Shown here in pieces: positions 14,521 to 16,351 of a stretch of 16,351 bases of DNA (positions are counted from its first letter, which is position 1; the number at the start of each line of letters is the position of its first letter). The DNA comes from UBA7374 sp965660635 (GTDB lineage: Bacteria; Verrucomicrobiota; Verrucomicrobiia; Opitutales; Coraliomargaritaceae), in assembly GCA_965660635.1 (NCBI GenBank), contig CBFIAS010000041.1:1-16351 (forward strand). The letters are read 5' to 3'. The notes under the pieces were generated by a model, which worked only from the letters and a program-made list of their open reading frames with translations, did not search any database and was not told the origin of the DNA. The translations under genes and the position numbers were made by a program.

Positions 14521-15184
14521 ACCACTTTCTAGCCGGTGTATTATATAATAGATTCTGAGATTTTCCATATTTATCTTTAATTTCTATGGATAGTCCGTGA
14601 TCAAGGGGACTCACTTTTATTGCAGTAACACTTTTTAATTTAAAAATTATTTCATTGGTCAATGGCGCAATCGGCGGTTCTTTAGATTCATCAGTAACAG
14701 GCTTTATTTTAGTTGAATCAAGTTTACCCGATATGCGTATGGAATTTGAAATGGGTTTGGCCTCGGCAAATAAGTCGATAGGTATAATCGAAAAGGTATT
14801 TCCAAACGAGCTAGCGAGAGCTAAAAAAAGCGTATTCTCTCCATCAAACCCGACATCCACAATCGTTTCGCCGGCAGGAGGAGCATTTTTATCTTCTTCC
14901 AGAAAGATATTCCATAAGGTGGCATTTCCAGAATTACTTGTTTTCTTTACCGATAGCAGCTTGCCAACTCGGTTACCATTTTCGTCCAACTCAAATAGCT
15001 TATTATAAAAGGTTTTGCTACTTTCTGAATCAAAATATAGCGATTGCTCGAAATTATCTTCGAATACGGTGATTCTAAATCTTTTATCACAACACACGAA
15101 TAGCTTTGTGAAAATCTGTGGATTCGATTTACCCACTAAAAGAAGTGGAAATGTTAAGGCTAATATTAAATATATCGTCTTCAT
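14507..15184 (-). CDS. Secreted AT-rich protein of unknown function
   Basis: The 225-aa product begins with a signal peptide (MKTIYLILALTFPLLLVGKS; type I cleavage probably shortly after residue 17-19, no lipobox). The mature part is polar and looks beta-rich, for example RFRITVFEDNFEQSLYFDSE, VDVGFDGENTLFLALAS and SIRISGKLDSTKIKPV; two Cys (31-32) lie close to the N-terminus. No family is recognised. The gene is much richer in AT than the rest of the window. TAGGAC before the ATG provides a Shine-Dalgarno that overlaps the TAG stop of the upstream transglutaminase-like gene, eight bases away, so the pair is an operon and probably acts together in the periplasm or outside the cell. The last residues (PARKWSCID) run into GC-rich sequence and may be non-native. 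Confidence 0.7.
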   Translation of the reverse strand: MKTIYLILALTFPLLLVGKSNPQIFTKLFVCCDKRFRITVFEDNFEQSLYFDSESSKTFYNKLFELDENGNRVGKLLSVKKTSNSGNATLWNIFLEEDKNAPPAGETIVDVGFDGENTLFLALASSFGNTFSIIPIDLFAEAKPISNSIRISGKLDSTKIKPVTDESKEPPIAPLTNEIIFKLKSVTAIKVSPLDHGLSIEIKDKYGKSQNLLYNTPARKWSCID

Positions 15185-15192
15185 GTTTAGTC

Positions 15193-16086
15193 CTATAGTT
15201 CAGTAAATACAGTTTCAACTCCACTTGTATTCTTTTTATACATTCTTCCTTCGCCAGAAGCTCCACCGATAGAGAATCGGAAGACTTTAGAAAATCCATC
15301 TAACGAGGCATTTTCCCACTCTTCTTTACTTGAGTAAATTAAGCCACCATAGGAAGGATCATAATACTGCCCCCCGTATTTTACAATAAAGTGGTTATAG
15401 AATGCACCCGGAGGATTTTTATTCCCTTGTCCTGGCGCACCATTCTGGTTGTCGGATACTTCTCCAGATAAATGAGTAAATGGTGAAAACATTGCTGGGA
15501 CAGACCCGCTGGAGAAATTCCAATCTTTAACAAGCATTAGGCCTCTCTTTTCTCCTCTAGTATAAACCTGAGTATTCGGCTCATTCTCGTAAGTTGTAGT
15601 GAGCAAGATTTTTTTTGCATCAGCAATTCCGTGAAGTTTCAGGCAGTCGATGAAAAATTCAGCCCAGGAGCCACACTGTCCATTGCCATCTCTTATCAGG
15701 CTCTCAGTGTCTGTACATGTAGCACTGTTATTAGCCCAGTAAGTCATTTGTTTGCCGTCCACACGTCTGACTTTTCGATCAGAAAATTCATTCCAGACTG
15801 CTGAGGCAGCATCAGACGCATTTGCTTTTCCATCAGATAGACGACACCCGGTATAGAACAAGGTTTCCTGCCGCAGGTTGGTCTCCGGTTCGTCCAGCGT
15901 GAGATAGACGGTATGTTTGGTCTTGCCGATATTTATCCAGTCAAGCTCATCGATATTCATTTCCCATGTAAGTACAAATTCCTTGCCGGAGGTCTTGTGG
16001 TCGTAGTGCTTGATCGTGTCAACGAAAGCGCCGGTGGACTCGGTATCTTCCGGGAATACTTCCTGAGTGCGGGCTGTATCTTTCAT
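15193..16086 (-). CDS. Transglutaminase-like cysteine-hydrolase-fold protein
   Basis: The 297-aa product contains a transglutaminase-like core with a visible triad: Cys138 in DGNGQCGSWAEFF, His232 in FYNHFIVKYGG and Asp243 in QYYDPSYG. Between them lies LLTTTYENEP and a glycine/asparagine-rich APGQGNKNPPGAF loop. The N-terminal part has LTWEMNIDELDWINIGKTKH, then TVYLTLDEPETN, which resembles the end of large surface proteins of marine Verrucomicrobia as I remember them. No signal peptide is seen from the ATG at 16086; the frame is open to 16215 but that part overlaps the preceding gene. It may hydrolyse or crosslink peptides, or be an isolated C-terminal module of a once larger protein. The N-terminal third is richer in GC than the rest, suggesting a mosaic. 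Confidence 0.72.
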   Translation of the reverse strand: MKDTARTQEVFPEDTESTGAFVDTIKHYDHKTSGKEFVLTWEMNIDELDWINIGKTKHTVYLTLDEPETNLRQETLFYTGCRLSDGKANASDAASAVWNEFSDRKVRRVDGKQMTYWANNSATCTDTESLIRDGNGQCGSWAEFFIDCLKLHGIADAKKILLTTTYENEPNTQVYTRGEKRGLMLVKDWNFSSGSVPAMFSPFTHLSGEVSDNQNGAPGQGNKNPPGAFYNHFIVKYGGQYYDPSYGGLIYSSKEEWENASLDGFSKVFRFSIGGASGEGRMYKKNTSGVETVFTEL

Positions 16087-16099
16087 GCCTCTGCGAGTT

Positions 16100-16138
16100 G
16101 TTGTCAACTTGTGCTTTATGTATGGTTGGCAACTTGTG
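16100..16138. promoter_or_regulatory. Pair of 14-bp direct repeats upstream of the transglutaminase-like gene
   Basis: GTTGTCAACTTGTG at 16100-16113 and GTTGGCAACTTGTG at 16125-16138 differ at one base and are 25 bases apart, start to start. Each begins with a small palindrome GTTG-n-CAAC. They lie between the stop of the partial gene (16143) and the start at 16086, so they sit where an operator or a transcription-factor pair would be expected. No clear promoter is visible. Confidence 0.5.
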
Positions 16139-16142
16139 ATGC

Positions 16143-16351
16143 TTATCGGCGGGTGATGCGGAGCAGGATTGCGATGAGGAGCAGGAAGAGGCAAAGGAGG
16201 CCAAGCCAGAGCCACAAATTGGAGGATTTTTCGGTAGCGTGTTCCTGCAGGTTGCTCGAGGGTCTGTCCGGGGGTGCGGGCTTTTCAATCTGGGCTTGTT
16301 TGTTACTGGTCACCTGCAAAGGTGGCTTCACTAGGGAGACAGTCTCCTCCG
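16143..16351 (-). CDS. C-terminal part of a membrane-anchored protein (partial at right edge)
   Basis: The minus-strand frame is open from the window edge to a TAA at 16143-16145, giving the last 68 residues of a protein. The visible part is a polar Pro/Gln-rich stretch (KPAPPDRPSSNLQEHATEKS) followed by one strongly hydrophobic segment (NLWLWLGLLCLFLLLIAILL) and a basic tail RITRR, typical of a C-terminal single-pass anchor with the bulk of the protein on the outside. I cannot name the family: no PEP-CTERM or LPXTG motif is present. It precedes the transglutaminase-like gene by 56 bases on the same strand. Confidence 0.6.
   Translation of the reverse strand, partial: EETVSLVKPPLQVTSNKQAQIEKPAPPDRPSSNLQEHATEKSSNLWLWLGLLCLFLLLIAILLRITRR

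Noticed and set aside
14441..14521. 26-codon plus-strand frame (MSSSETLSWIRVLAALLPPL...)
   Set aside because: No ribosome site or promoter, and the same bases read better as the tail of a minus-strand frame.
16087..16215. N-terminal extension of the transglutaminase-like gene to 16215
   Set aside because: The extension overlaps the C-terminal coding part of the upstream gene, is Pro/His-rich without a signal peptide, and the ATG at 16086 is adequate.
1..16351. CRISPR arrays, rRNA, tRNA and complete insertion sequences
   Set aside because: No regularly spaced long repeats, no conserved RNA gene sequences and no transposase or integrase frame were seen.

Overview
The window looks like a chromosomal segment of a Gram-negative bacterium, most probably a member of the Verrucomicrobiota (Opitutia-like). 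This is inferred from high-GC core genes, outer-membrane assembly genes (BamD-like TPR protein, LptE lipoprotein) joined to rpmF-plsX-fabH, several genes without a clear Shine-Dalgarno, and the style of the sequences. No rRNA gene is present, so the placement is an inference.

Layout. Positions 1-2510 (minus strand) hold trpD followed by glmM, with the first codons of a possible further gene at the left edge. Positions 2640-4329 (plus) hold uppP and elbB, both tied to isoprenoid or undecaprenyl carriers. Positions 4439-8378 (plus) form a tight envelope-lipid operon: rpmF (L32, 59 aa), plsX, fabH, a BamD-like TPR protein and lptE. hisI (minus) converges on lptE and is divergent from tkt (transketolase, 9012-11018, plus). 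All of these are housekeeping genes with uniform GC-rich codon use.

From about 11019 the character changes. A 541-base gene-poor stretch holds a 13-bp inverted repeat that includes the tkt stop codon, two clusters of degenerate motifs spaced about 10 bp apart, and a 10-bp tandem repeat. Beyond it everything is on the minus strand and visibly richer in AT.

The accessory part has two modules. The first (14366 down to 11560) is a translationally coupled five-gene cassette: a four-helix membrane protein, a DoxX-like membrane protein, a DUF2071 (YqjF, acetoacetate-decarboxylase-like fold) protein, a membrane-anchored SAM methyltransferase with a degenerate motif I, and a second four-helix membrane protein. 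It looks like a membrane-associated small-molecule or lipid modification system without an assigned function, and is the best candidate here for an undescribed system. The second (right edge down to 14507) has the C-terminal tail of a membrane-anchored protein, a transglutaminase-like cysteine-hydrolase-fold protein with a visible Cys-His-Asp triad, and a very AT-rich secreted protein of unknown function. A pair of near-identical 14-bp sites lies in front of the transglutaminase-like gene. Between the modules is a GC-rich orphan coding tail that looks like the remnant of another gene.
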